Part shown: positions 19,950 to 30,501 of the stretch, piece by piece | Layout of the letters: each line of letters opens with the position of its first letter | Numbering within the stretch: position 1 is the stretch's first letter | NCBI RefSeq assembly: GCF_010015585.1 | Contig: NW_022985111.1 | Location: 1 to 52,329 of the forward strand | Reading direction: 5' to 3' | DNA from: Eremomyces bilateralis CBS 781.70 | Taxonomy: Eukaryota; Ascomycota; Dothideomycetes; Eremomycetales; Eremomycetaceae | DNA length: 52,329 nt | The notes under the pieces: model-generated | The model's database searches: none | The model's input: the letters and a program-made list of their open reading frames with translations, nothing else | What the model was told of the DNA's origin: nothing | Position numbers and translations under genes: made by a program

Positions 19950-20895
19950 GATGACTGAGTACAGTTGCAGCGGAAGGGTGTCCGACTGCCGCTTGGGGTA
20001 ATGTTCAAATAATGAATGGGTCCAAGCGTTGAAGTGCCGAATGCACGATTATCAGGGCCACACTCCAAAAACTGGTTTAGTAGCCCTTTTTCACCACCTA
20101 CAGCTTTCGGGCACTGGACGATCTGACTACGACTCTCACTTTCGGCCTAAAGTCAGGAATATGGATGAAAGAGATCGCATTTCAATTGCCTAAGAACAAC
20201 TACATGCCAATAACGGGCGTACGATACCTGGGAGAACGACGACTATCGCGGTCTGGGTGGTCTCGCCTGGTCTCGCCTGGTCATATGGAGGATCAGCAGA
20301 TCAGTCGACATACGCTAAGATGGCGGAGTTGCGATGCCTGCTGGGTGTGTAGGTTGTATCACTTGTGTGAGAACGCACTTGGGCATTGGGCCGTTGTAAA
20401 GCGCGGATAGGATATCCCTCTTTCGTCAACAATAATATGGGGTTCAAACAGGTACGGCTCCTTGGGCGGCGATAAATATGCGTAGACGTACGACGACGGG
20501 GTATTCCAGCACAATGATAATTCTGAAACGGCGCCCGACGACCGACGACCAGGAGAGTATTGAACGTAGCATGGCAAAGTATGATAAATTTAGCAATTTG
20601 TGGTACGCTCGCTGTATTCGGAATGAATGCTCACCTCCAGTCCACGACTGACAAGCCATCCCTCGTCAATTTCATCGGACGAAAATAAGCCCGTTTTTCG
20701 TGATTATGCCATGCCATGCCATGCCATGTGTGCCGTGTTAGACGATTCTGAAATATCCCAGCTATTAGCCTCTTCTCTTTGATGAGAATGAAAGAGACGA
20801 AGGGAGGTATGGAGATTCGCCCTGAAACTCGGTACGGCCAACTCGATACTCGGACTGCCATTAATAGACGGAACCGCCGTGTTGATGTGACGGGT
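19950..20895. other. intergenic with small simple repeats
   Basis: No coding frame has support. A direct repeat of TGGTCTCGCC sits near 20259-20280 and an ATGCC microsatellite near 20706. The right part is probably the 3' flank of the SPF30 gene. Confidence 0.4.
20706..20728. repeat. ATGCC microsatellite, about 4.6 units
   Basis: Uninterrupted ATGCC pentamers ending in ATG, in non-coding DNA. Confidence 0.85.
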
Positions 20896-21855
20896 TTAGT
20901 ATTCGTCTTCGCCGTATTCGTGGATATGCCGACTCCTCGACGGATCCTTCCGCATCGCCTGTCCCGAGCCTGTGAATCCAACTATGCGGTCGTCAGCATC
21001 TCGTCCCCCGAAGTCAAAAGAACCACCACCACCTACCTCTCGCATTAACCCCCTCCCCCGTCCGAAACATACTCTCCTTCCTCTTCCCCTTCCCAAACTT
21101 CCCCTTCGCATTGAAATCCTGCCACTTCGACTTCGACGCCTCCAGCTCCTTCCGCGCCTTTACCTTCCTCGGCACCTTCGCCACCTTCTCCACCTCCTCC
21201 CCCCGTCCCCCCTCCCGCCTCGCCTCCTTCGCCAACTCCGGATCAATCGCCGCCGCCGCTGAGATGACGTTCGCGTTGTCCGCTGGTAGCGCCGCCTCCT
21301 CCGCCTTGCGCTTCCGTCCGGCGTGGGCCGTCGGTAGGGGTTTTAGCTCGTGTGCGCGCGCCGTTTCAGTGTTGTTGTAGGATTTGAAGACGACGGTGTA
21401 CACGGGAGCGGCGGCGGAGCCGGTGATGGAGGTGATGCGCGCGGGGTAGAATTTGCGGTCGCCGGAGGTCCATTGGGCGAGGACGGGGTCGTTGACGGCG
21501 TAGGTGATGGCGGGAGAGGGCTGGTCGGTGGGGTGGGGGGTGTCTGGTTTTCGGTGGCTGACATCAGGGCCGGGGTCGCGGGTCCATTTGTCTTTGGAGG
21601 AGGGGGGTTTGGCGGGTTCGGAGGCGGCGGTGGCTTTTAGTTCGGCGACTTCGTCGCGTTGGAGGGCGAGGATTTGGTTGAGTTCGTCTTTTAGGGTATT
21701 GAGTTCGGCGCTTTCGGAGTCGCCTTGTAAGGCGGAGAGGACGGTTTCGAGCTGGGGTTTCAGAGGTCAGCGAGGGAGAGGGTGGATGGAGGGGGACCTA
21801 CCTGTTCTTCATATTCTTTGATTTCGGCTTCACGGGTGGCGATTTGGGAAGCCAT
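20896..21855 (-). CDS. Tudor-domain splicing factor SPF30/SMNDC1-like
   Basis: Exons on the minus strand: 21855-21802, 21751-21037, 20981-20896; 284 residues, phases consistent. It begins MASQIATREAEIKEYEEQ and a coiled-coil-like helix up to about residue 60. A Tudor domain lies near 100-155, with VNDPVLAQWTSGDRKFYPAR and a Y-T-V-V-F strand followed by HELKPL. A basic linker (GRKRK..) and a helical KWQDFNAKGKFGKGKRKESM segment follow. The C-terminus VGFTGSGQAMRKDPSRSRH matches the end of SPF30 proteins. In the family the Tudor domain reads symmetric dimethyl-arginine on Sm proteins and the factor helps join the tri-snRNP to the early spliceosome, in the nucleus. The coding strand is rich in C, especially at 21040-21250. 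Confidence 0.85.
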
Positions 21856-22081
21856 GTTTGTCGATAGGTTGATGGGGGTAGCTGAGGGGTGATTTCGTGC
21901 TTGAAGGGATTTGGATTGAACAGGGGGCAATGCGAAAGGGATTCACGGGTGGATGGTTGAGGTAAGATATCAGATGGACATGGAAGGACGAGTTGACGTC
22001 GTGAGTTTGGGATGGGGAGAATCAGGTGTTGCTGCCTTACAGTGCATTACAGCGCCTTGCAGCCTAACACGGTGTTTCCTC

Positions 22082-22285
22082 GGGGTACGAAATTGAGTTA
22101 CGTTCCTTGGCATTCCTCCAACCATCAGCACCATCAGCGCCATTGCAGGCAGGCCCAATTCGCTCGAAAACAGCATAATATCAGAGTATACTCTTTTCAT
22201 AATTAGGCGTGTTCGAGTCAAGGTTGTGGGAGCTGTACTTGGGGGGAATGCCAAGAAACGTAATTAACCCAATTTCGTCCCCCCC
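22082..22285. repeat. MITE-like element with about 40-base inverted ends
   Basis: The left end (22082-22121) and the reverse complement of the right end (22241-22285) share ACGAAATTG.GTT and TTGGCATTCC, joined by similar bases, with G-runs at the outer edges. The interior of about 120 bases has no coding frame. A third copy of the end motif lies at 51451-51491. This is the structure of a non-autonomous DNA transposon; target duplications are not clear. Confidence 0.65.
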
Positions 22286-23699
22286 TCCTGAGATTTCATT
22301 TCAGTGTCAACACGAAGACATGACAGAATATTCCCACCACAAGCAATGGAATCGGAGATCGTTCATACACTCACACGTCACAGTTGCTACTCGTATGTAT
22401 GATAAGAGGAATACAATACACCTGAAATCGTTTAAACCAGATGGATTCTGTACTCTCGCAAACTCCACTTACCTCAATACCTAAAGATCATGTCCCAACT
22501 GCTCACCATGGGCAGCGTCTTTGTTGTAGGGTCCTCTGTACTCCAGAGTCTAATCTGGTGGAGATGTCCAATCCAGGCAAATCGAAATATATATCAACTG
22601 GGAGGAAGATCAAGATACCACCGCTCGATGGAAAAGCCGGGTTCTGTCAAAGCTCATGGTCCGGGCTCTGGATAACTCTATACCACTCTACTGTCGTCTG
22701 TCGTCGCTCCGTGGGGGCTGAAAATGGTCCGCCTTGATCGCTAGCATTGCCCACTGTTGACTCTTTCACAGACGAAGGCGATCCCATTGCCTACGTTTTG
22801 TTGCGCATTGTCAACCCAAAAGACCGGTCGCGAAGCGTGGAATGAACGCAGAATGGAGTGTCGCTATGGAAGTGTAGGGTCGTTTGCCGCAAACTCGTGC
22901 GATAGGTCGGACGCGTTATCGCCGATATGGTCCGCGGAAGGGTCCAACGCCTTATATCCGGCGAAGGACGCAACATCTCTCATGAAACCTCTTCCTCACG
23001 GTTTTCAGCCGCTTTGAAACACCTGCAGATCTGAAGGTGAGAATAATGTTAATTCAAATGGTATGCAAAATCATAATCGAGTGGCAAAGAGGGTGAGATG
23101 AATATTAAGAAACCAAGAGTTCTCATCATGAGCGCAGCGAGTTACTTAATACGTAGTAGTAGTTAGTACATTGACTCCCGGACTTAACTTAAAACCGGCT
23201 CACAGGGCTGCACCAAGGCCGACCAAGACAGGCAAGAATAGCATGTCTCCCCACCGTTTTTCGCCACGGTGAGTCAAAACGACAACCTAAGGCTTTAAGC
23301 CTCACAGGGCGTGACATTGTGATTAGTTAGGCCCATCCGGCCATGGCATCGGCGTAACATGGGAGGGGTAGGATCCAATATAAAGAGAGCCAGAACATTC
23401 ACGGGGGGACGATCGTCCGGCGGCGGCAGGCGCAACTCTCGCTGCTTCGACGAGAATTCGCTCATTTGCCAAACGGCTTATAAATCCCACCCCCTGGCCT
23501 CCAACCAATCATTACCCTAGAAAACACCTCTAGGACTCGGCACGTGCGGCATTCGCGGCCTTTGCGGCCTTTGCGCCTGAACTGGCCCTCCCATCCATCC
23601 ATCCCACCACACCACCGCATCTCCATCTCCTCCAGTCCGTCCTCCTCACTCCTCCCTCATCGTCTCTCACCGAATCCCCCCAATCCGGAAGAAGAGTCT
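22286..23699. other. intergenic, upstream of Yap1
   Basis: About 1.4 kb without a supported gene. Short frames show no family features. A CACGTG box lies near 23541 and a C/T-rich tract starts near 23580, consistent with a fungal core promoter for the Yap1 gene. Confidence 0.4.
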
Positions 23700-24393
23700 A
23701 CGAGTTTCCATAGCTTTTCCTCATAAGCCCTAGTTTATGCACGACGGTCATCCACCTTCCTCAATTCTCCCACGATCCTTCATTTCTGCTGGAAGGACAC
23801 CTTCCCAGCCCTGATCCACTCATTTTCTTCCCCCAAGTGCCAACCCAGCCCCCCTCTCGTCCATCGTCATCCGAATTTCAGTGATTTCACCCATCGCAAT
23901 TCAGTCAAGTTGTTCATCCTCGACGCTGTCGTCTATCGCGATCTTCACTTTTCGGACGAGGTATGTAATTATCTAGATCTTCTTAGCTTCTCAATTTCGC
24001 CGCTGGTGTCCAGTCTCCTACAGATTCCCCGCTTTTGAACAGATAACGATCATTGCACCAGCCATCCCGATCTCTAATTCTCAACAATCCCACCGCTCCG
24101 CCTGTATCAATTCTCTTAAGCTTTCCGTCCAACCTCGTCTTGAATTTGCTTCCTGTGTCATAATTTTGCTTTGCTCCAGCAAAGTCATAAAAAGGCGTGT
24201 CGCCATCGGGACCAATACCCCTCCCATATTCGCCACCTGGAATCGGCGTCATCGGTCGACACCACTAACCCTACAATAGAACATAAAACACCAGCCCTAC
24301 CGTTAGTGGTGAAGTTCATCATCGAACCCAACGATCGATATCCACCGTCAACCGGTGAGCAACATCGTTAGACCTGACCAAGAAACATCCGTC
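23700..24393 (+). promoter_or_regulatory. probable Yap1 5' leader with possible leader intron
   Basis: The leader is long and pyrimidine-rich. A good donor (GAG followed by GTATGT, at 23961) and an acceptor (CTACAG near 24019-24024) suggest a leader intron of about 64 bases. That donor also contains a start-stop ATG TAA, which splicing would remove. Confidence 0.4.
23737..23814 (+). promoter_or_regulatory. 25-codon upstream ORF in the Yap1 leader
   Basis: ATG to TGA, 25 residues beginning MHDGHPPSS. It lies upstream of the suggested leader intron, so it could be present in the mature mRNA. Upstream ORFs are known in yeast YAP1 and YAP2 leaders. Confidence 0.35.
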
Positions 24394-26368
24394 ATGGCCC
24401 GTAACGCCAACGACCGTACCTCATTCCAACCTCCAATGTACCTCTCACCGAACCAGCAAGATGCATTTCTTGCCTCCCTCGCCTCAAACCAGAAGAGTGC
24501 GGGACTTGGCCTTCAGAACCAGAATCAGCGCCTGGACCCCATGCAATTCAATTTCGATGGAGGGTTCGATCAACCACTCTTTCCGACCGATGCCTTGGAC
24601 CAGACTACTTCATTTGGAGGAGATCAAGTAAACGACTTCGATGCCTTCGAGGATAGCCCGTATCTCGACGTTATCGATGGAACAGAGGGAAGCTACGATT
24701 TCGATATCCCCGAAGGGGGTCCGGCAATGTTCGGCGCCCTCCCGGGAGATGACTCTCCAACTACGGGACTGTCTAATTCGGAAAGTCCTCAACCGGAGGG
24801 CCACTACTCGGATAAGAGGAAGAATAGCGAGGACGCGGAAGAACCTGACGAAGCGAAGCGACGAGAAAGCGACGACAAGGTATCCAAGAAACCGGGAAGG
24901 AAGCCGCTGACTACAGAACCCACAACGGTATGTAGAGCGTTCAACCAGCTCGAATGCGTACTGATGATTGGAATAGAAGCGCAAAGCCCAGAATCGAGCC
25001 GCGCAACGAGCGTTCCGTGAACGGAAGGAAAAGCATCTTCGAGACCTGGAAACCAAGGTGAACGAGCTAGAGCAGGTGTCCGAATCCACCAACCACGAGA
25101 ACGGTTTGCTCCGTGCCCAAGTTACCCGCTTACAGACTGAGTTGCGAGAATACCGAAAGCGGCTCTCTCTCAATGCCAGCGGGCTGGGTGCATCGCCTCC
25201 GCTCCGTGGTGGACTAACCGCCTTGTCTACTAGCAATGGTGCGTCATCCGACAACACCTTCAGCTTCGACTTCCCCAGGTTCGGTGCCTTGCCGGCCGGT
25301 CCGCAGCTCTTCCTCAAAGACAATGAAAAAGCGAGATCGACGTCATCTTCCTTGAATGGACGTCGCGTTTCGGATCATGCATCGGGCGCGCCGTCGCGGT
25401 CCGGCAGTACTGGAAGTATGAGCCCCGAGAGCCAAACATCTCCGGCTCAAAATAGCACAAGCACCAAGGGGACGAGCCGAACCAGCGCCGATAGCGTTGC
25501 CGATCCATCCCGCGTCTTCCAATTCAACAGCTCGGGATCCAACTCGGCGTCCCCTTCTTCTTCTTCACTCTCTCAATTCGGCCCCAACTCCTCCTGCGGC
25601 ACCTCCCCGGAACCAAGCCACAACTCCCCGGAAAAGAACTTAGACAAGGTCAACGGCCAAGGGTACATCTGCCACGGCGGCTCCGAAGGTGAGGTCACCT
25701 TCTGCGAGCAACTCAACATGGCCTGCGGCAACCCACGCAACCCTGTTCCCCGATCGATGTCCCAATCTAACGCGTCCGCAAAACCCACAGACCTCTCACC
25801 CAACCCCACCTCCTCCGCCCGCACCACCCACGTCAACGTCAACGGCATCGACTGGCTCGCCGACCAGAACGGCGGCCAATTCGACCCCCTCCTCTTTGGC
25901 GAGTACCGCGAGAGCCAGGCCGCCGTCGTCGGCGACGGTGACTTCACCGGCGGCTTCTTCAACGATGCCTTCCCCATCGATCTCAGCAGTCCTTTCGGCA
26001 CCACCGGCATCACCCCCGGCCTCCAGTCCGCCACCAAACGCAACCCCATGGAGGAAATCGACGCCCTCAACAACGCCGACGACGACGACGAGGTCGTCCC
26101 CGGCGAGGACAGGAGCAAGATGCTCAGCTGCCACTCCATCTGGTGCGTCCCCTCCCATCTCCCCCCTCTCCTCATCATTCATACTAACCCACCTCCCAGG
26201 GACAAATTGCAAGACCGCCCCGACTTCAAGGAGGGCAGCTTCGACATCGACGGGCTGTGCACAGAGCTCCGCGCCAAGGCGCGCTGTTCGGAGAGCGGGG
26301 TCGTGGTCGATCAGAAGGATGTGGATGCGGCGTTGCAGCGGTTTCCAGCAAAGAGTCCGGAGCCGTGA
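24394..26368 (+). CDS. yap1: Yap1/AP-1-like bZIP oxidative stress regulator
   Basis: Exons 24394-24927, 24977-26142, 26200-26368; 622 residues, phases agree. It is the main redox sensor for peroxide response genes and moves from cytosol to nucleus when oxidised. The bZIP starts at about residue 179, with QNRAAQRAFRERK (Pap1-type basic region) and a leucine zipper to about 225. The first intron splits just before the basic region, as in orthologs. The n-terminal cysteine domain holds SSCGTSP, YICHGG and VTFCEQLNMACG. The c-terminal domain holds LSCHSIW, GLCTELRAKARCSE and the nuclear export signal within it. Disulphides between these domains hide the export signal from Crm1 in the family. The middle is Ser-rich and disordered. 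It is convergent with the Zn2Cys6 gene. Confidence 0.95.
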
Positions 26369-26866
26369 TGTGTTGGCTAGCGGGATGATATTTTCGAAAA
26401 GTAATTTGGCGACGTCGTGATCATGAGATATCTTCACTTATCCAGGACAGGCTATAATGGAGGAGGCGCTAGGACCGGCGTTGAGGGACATCTGATTGAC
26501 ACCCACGGATTTTTATGTACACGTAAACGCACCGGGTGCAAGATAACACATATATGAGGGATCGAGAATTCATATGATTGGATGATAGGATTGGATGGAT
26601 TTGGAGTAGATGCTGGCGTTGATAGAATGGCAGATCTCCCCTCTGTTTTTTATTGGGCTCCCATCGTCCTGGGAACGCCATGGAGAATTCCAGACTACGA
26701 TCATCCACTCGCCTCGTCCTAGTCCTAGACGCCGCCATTAGACATTGAAAACCACGAAATCACACTGTTGCTGTTAGGAGGCCGCTCTCTCTGTGCGCAT
26801 GAACCATAGATCAACATATTACAGCCGCGTCGTAGATGCGTTGTAAATACTCAACCCGCCCAGTTC

Positions 26867-27294
26867 TCAAACCGCACCATTCCCTTCCCCCTCCCCGCTC
26901 CCCCGATCCAAATACCGCAAATACCCAAACACCACCACCTCCTTCGCATCCCAACCACCCCCCAACTGCCCTTCCGCCGCCACCGCCGCCGCCCGCGCCG
27001 CCTCCACACCCCCACCCTCACCACTAAACACCCGATGCTTCCGCCGACACAGCTCGCGCGTCGCGGTGTTCCAGTCGTTCCCGTCGGCGCGCACGGGGAT
27101 GGCGCCGCTGTCGAAGAGGGCGAGAAGGTCGGCGAGGAGGGCGGTCGCGTCAGTGGCGGTGGCGGAGACGGAGCAGAGTTCGTCGATGGTGAGTGCGGCG
27201 TGGGCGATGCAGTGGTGGTGGAGGGGGGAAGATGGGGTTGGTACGGACGGATCGGACGGGGTGAGGATTTCGACGATGCGGCGGGCGGAGGCGA

Positions 27295-27332
<38 letters not shown>

Positions 27333-29195
27333 GGGGCGCGGGGGCGAAGCGGAGGAGGAGGAGTTGGAGGTGGTGATAGAGGAGTTCGAGGTGGGGGATG
27401 GTGGGGAGGAGGTCGGCAGCGAGGTCGCGGAAGAGGGAGAGGGTGGCGTTGGTGAAGCCGGTGAGGATGAGGGTGGCGGGGCTGGAGGGGTCAAGGTGCG
27501 CGAGGAGGGGGTCGCGGGGGAGGAGGCTGCATGCTTTGACTGTTTTGACGAGGTCGCCGAGGATGAGCGCTGATCCTAATGTCGGGTTAATACAGTTCGC
27601 CGGTATAATCATGATGGGACGTACTTTTCAGGAAGTGGAGCTCTGGGCCCAAGATGGCTGCATCCTCGTGCATAGTAGACATCCCATAGTCCGGTAGAAG
27701 AGCCGACTGGCAGAGCGAGATCGCATGCCATTGATCGAGAACGTAGATGGTGTAAAAAATGCGTCGAGCCAGCCGTTCGTCCGTATCCTGCGACAAATCC
27801 CCATCGAGAATCGTAGCCCTCCCACGCGGCTCTTCAAGACGCAAGTGCTTCGACTGCCCAATCGCCCTCGCGAGCCACTCGCTGCGCGACGTCACGGTAT
27901 GTTTATCATGCAGCGTCTGGTTCTCCGACGCGAGGTGCATCAGCACCAGCGCCTGCACGTAGACCAAACTGTTGTGGAACGCGGCGTTGATCGGGTCCTC
28001 GTAGTGCCAGAACTGGAGGAGCTTGCTGACGGTTTGGAATTGCTCGCGGAACTCGGCGTCTTGCGGGAGTTTCGAGCCGGGGCACGAGCGGATGAAGCAT
28101 TCAAGGGCGAGGGTGAATGCGCGGCGGAGGGTTGGGCGGCAGAGGGTTAGGCGTTGGCGAAGTTGGACGATGGATTTCGGGAGGAAGGGAAGCTGCTGGT
28201 GCATGCGCTCATAGTAGCTGTAGGGTGTTAGCACTATAGCACGAGTCTCCATGATCAACTTACTCGGAAACAATGGTGTAGTTCCATTCCGGCAGTCCCA
28301 AATCCTGAGTAAGGTCCATATTGAACCAATCATCGTCATCATCTTGCTGCGGTTGGGCGTCCCGCGCCCCATCCTGGGGACCTGCCGATGGCAATCGGAA
28401 GCCATCTTGCTGAGCCAAAGCAAGGTCATGGATCCCTTGGGAAGCCGAGTACGTGCGCTTGCGAGGGTTCGTCGGGGTCGATTCCGTCCCGCTTTCTCCA
28501 TTGAAGTTTGCCAAGTTCTGGACGTACGAGAAGTCGGTATCGTGTGCGTTCGGTTGGCTGTTGAAAGGATTCAAGGATTGCTCAAGGCTTTGTACTCGGT
28601 CGGCGAGTTCTTTGATATATCTAATGATTTGTTAGATAGTGCTAACAACTCATGCTCCGGGAACTTACCCTTTGCTTGGTCCCCGTTTGAGTTGCTGTCT
28701 TGTAAACTGGCATCGAATCCCAGCTTTCTTGCAGTTCCTACACGCGTCCTGCTGATCCGGCGCAAGATCGCATTTGATCTAAATGATATCCATCAGCATC
28801 AACATCTCCTACCACATCATCACTCTTACCTTCTTCTGCCGACACCCATCACAGGCCCTCGACGCCTTCTGCCGCTTCCCCGGCCCCGACCCGATATCCG
28901 ATACATCCGCCAACGAGTAATGATGCTGATGCTGATACGGCGGCAGCGGCTCTGTAAGTACATCGCTCTGATTCGGCGGCTGCGTTGGCGTTTGCACGCG
29001 CGGGACGTGGTGCGCCTGGTCTTCCTGGTTCCGGGCGATCAGCGGCGCGGTCGCGCGCTGCAGTTCGGCGGAGAGTTCCATGTCGGCGCGGATCTCATTC
29101 GCGGCGGCAGAGGCGCCATTGTGGCTGTAGAACGGCGCGGCGCCGGTGGTGACTTGGGCGGCGTCGGGGGATGGGTAGGATTGAGGGTTGGACAT
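26867..29195 (-). CDS. Zn2Cys6 transcription factor, Rgt1-like cluster, frame broken at a poly-C tract
   Basis: Exons on the minus strand: 29195-28830, 28778-28669, 28620-28264, 28217-27625, 27575-26867. About 711 residues if the tract is in frame. The zinc cluster is SRACDGCRQKK, split by an intron, then IKCDLAPDQQDACRNCKKAG and RCQFTRQQLKRGPSKG. The LKRGPSKG linker resembles Rgt1-type glucose regulators, but the target is unknown. A coiled-coil-like KELADRVQSLEQSL follows, then a fungal-TF middle domain (about 280-560) with FWHYEDPINAAFHNSLVYV and RRIFYTIYVLDQWHAI. In the last exon, good coding (HLELLYHHLQLLLLRFAP) runs into a C34 tract on the coding strand. Good coding (LASARRIVEILTPSD, then RADGNDWNTATRELCRRK) resumes in a different frame, needing one more or two fewer bases. 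Confidence 0.8.
27298..27331. repeat. 34-base G homopolymer inside a coding exon
   Basis: An uninterrupted run of 34 G on the plus strand (poly-C, proline codons, on the coding strand). The frame that fits upstream and the frame that fits downstream differ by one base across it. Confidence 0.9.
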
Positions 29196-30501
29196 GGTCG
29201 TGAATTCTGGGTTAACTGCGCTTATTCCAGAACGCGCATGTTACCGCGCAGCTGTCTGGAGATTGAGCTCTTGGGTTAACGAGGGAGAGAGTACGGAATA
29301 GATATTAGTAAGGAAACCGCAAGCGTTCCTCGTCGAAGAGGTGGAGGATTGTGGCGAGCGTGGTAGGTATGATGTGTATGATTGAGCTGATCGCACAGTA
29401 GAAGTAGACGTCAATACCGAAAACAGAAGAGAACAGTAGAACCGTGCGCATATGTTTCACTGTCCACTGGATTTACGTGTAAATAGAAGCGATGGTAGGG
29501 AATGCGCTAGCAACAGAAGACTCGATAAGGAAGAGCAAGAAGTGAAGAAGTTGCGCGACGGTGGGATTCGCTGAGGTCCCCTCACTCGTCTATAGATCAC
29601 CCACCTCATGACCGTGACCGAATTACGCGGCCCGCACATTTTCATTCCCAATGGCCGAATTTGCTTCAATCCGGGATTGGAGATCGTCTGGGACGACGGA
29701 GAGGAAGTCTTTCCAGTTTACGGGTCACAGGCCATTGATTTCTTGAGATGTCGTTGTTTTCGGAGGAGTCGCGCCGAAGGCTCCGAAGTCTGGAAGAAAG
29801 GTAAATGCGAGATGCGAAGAGAGTGAGACGCCCCTTCAGAAAATCTCTCTGGTTGTTGTAGTATGCATGTGGTTCATGAGATCTCGCTTTCATTCTATAT
29901 TAATCCATAAATGATTTGTCTAAAGTCCTCCGCGGATGTAGAATTTAGTGGTTCTATGACTCGATGTCTTTGAACTATGCCAATATGCAATATATCGCCG
30001 CGAAGTCGGCAAAAGATGTGGTAAACAGTCCTATACCTCGTTGTACAATCATGTCTAATAAAGTAACTATTAGGCGTCTCTAAGACATCTATATGTGATG
30101 ATTTAACCTCATCGATGAATGGAAACACGTCCGGAGAGGTACCTGCCTCGAATGACATGAGCGAATAGCAAAAATCCATCAAAAAATATATCAAAAGCAG
30201 TGTCCGGGATTAATGTAGCTGACCTCTGTGTTCTTCTACGGAACCTATGCTATGCTACAGAGAAAATTTTGATCCCTGAAAGACAAGATGGGCCAGTACG
30301 AGTCTCTTGATGATGTGTAATTCAAGAGCTCAAACTGAATGTTGGATTGGGGCTGCTCTGCTCCAATGTGTGACTATACAGCCACATCCGAGTGAGGAGC
30401 TTGCAGAACGTTATGAAATCAAACAGGTGTTGGGAATAGATGAACTCCCAGGCATTCCGCCCCAAATAGGAGGTGAGGATCGCGAGGAAATGTGCGCTGG
30501 A
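29196..30501. other. intergenic
   Basis: Upstream region of the Zn2Cys6 gene, then the 3' flank of the CnjB-like gene. No supported gene is seen; 29890-30210 is AT-rich. Confidence 0.4.

Noticed and set aside
25573-26437. Two long minus-strand frames opposite Yap1
   Set aside because: Shadows of the Yap1 coding region, whose cysteine domains and bZIP are unmistakable on the plus strand.
26851-27575. Reading the last Zn2Cys6 exon straight through the C tract to a stop at 26851
   Set aside because: After the tract this frame turns into low-complexity Pro/Ser/Arg, while another frame has normal coding; the tract length is the better explanation.
27035-27697. Plus-strand Gly/Glu-rich frames across the G-rich region
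   Set aside because: Antisense of the Zn2Cys6 C-terminal exon; low-complexity translation only.
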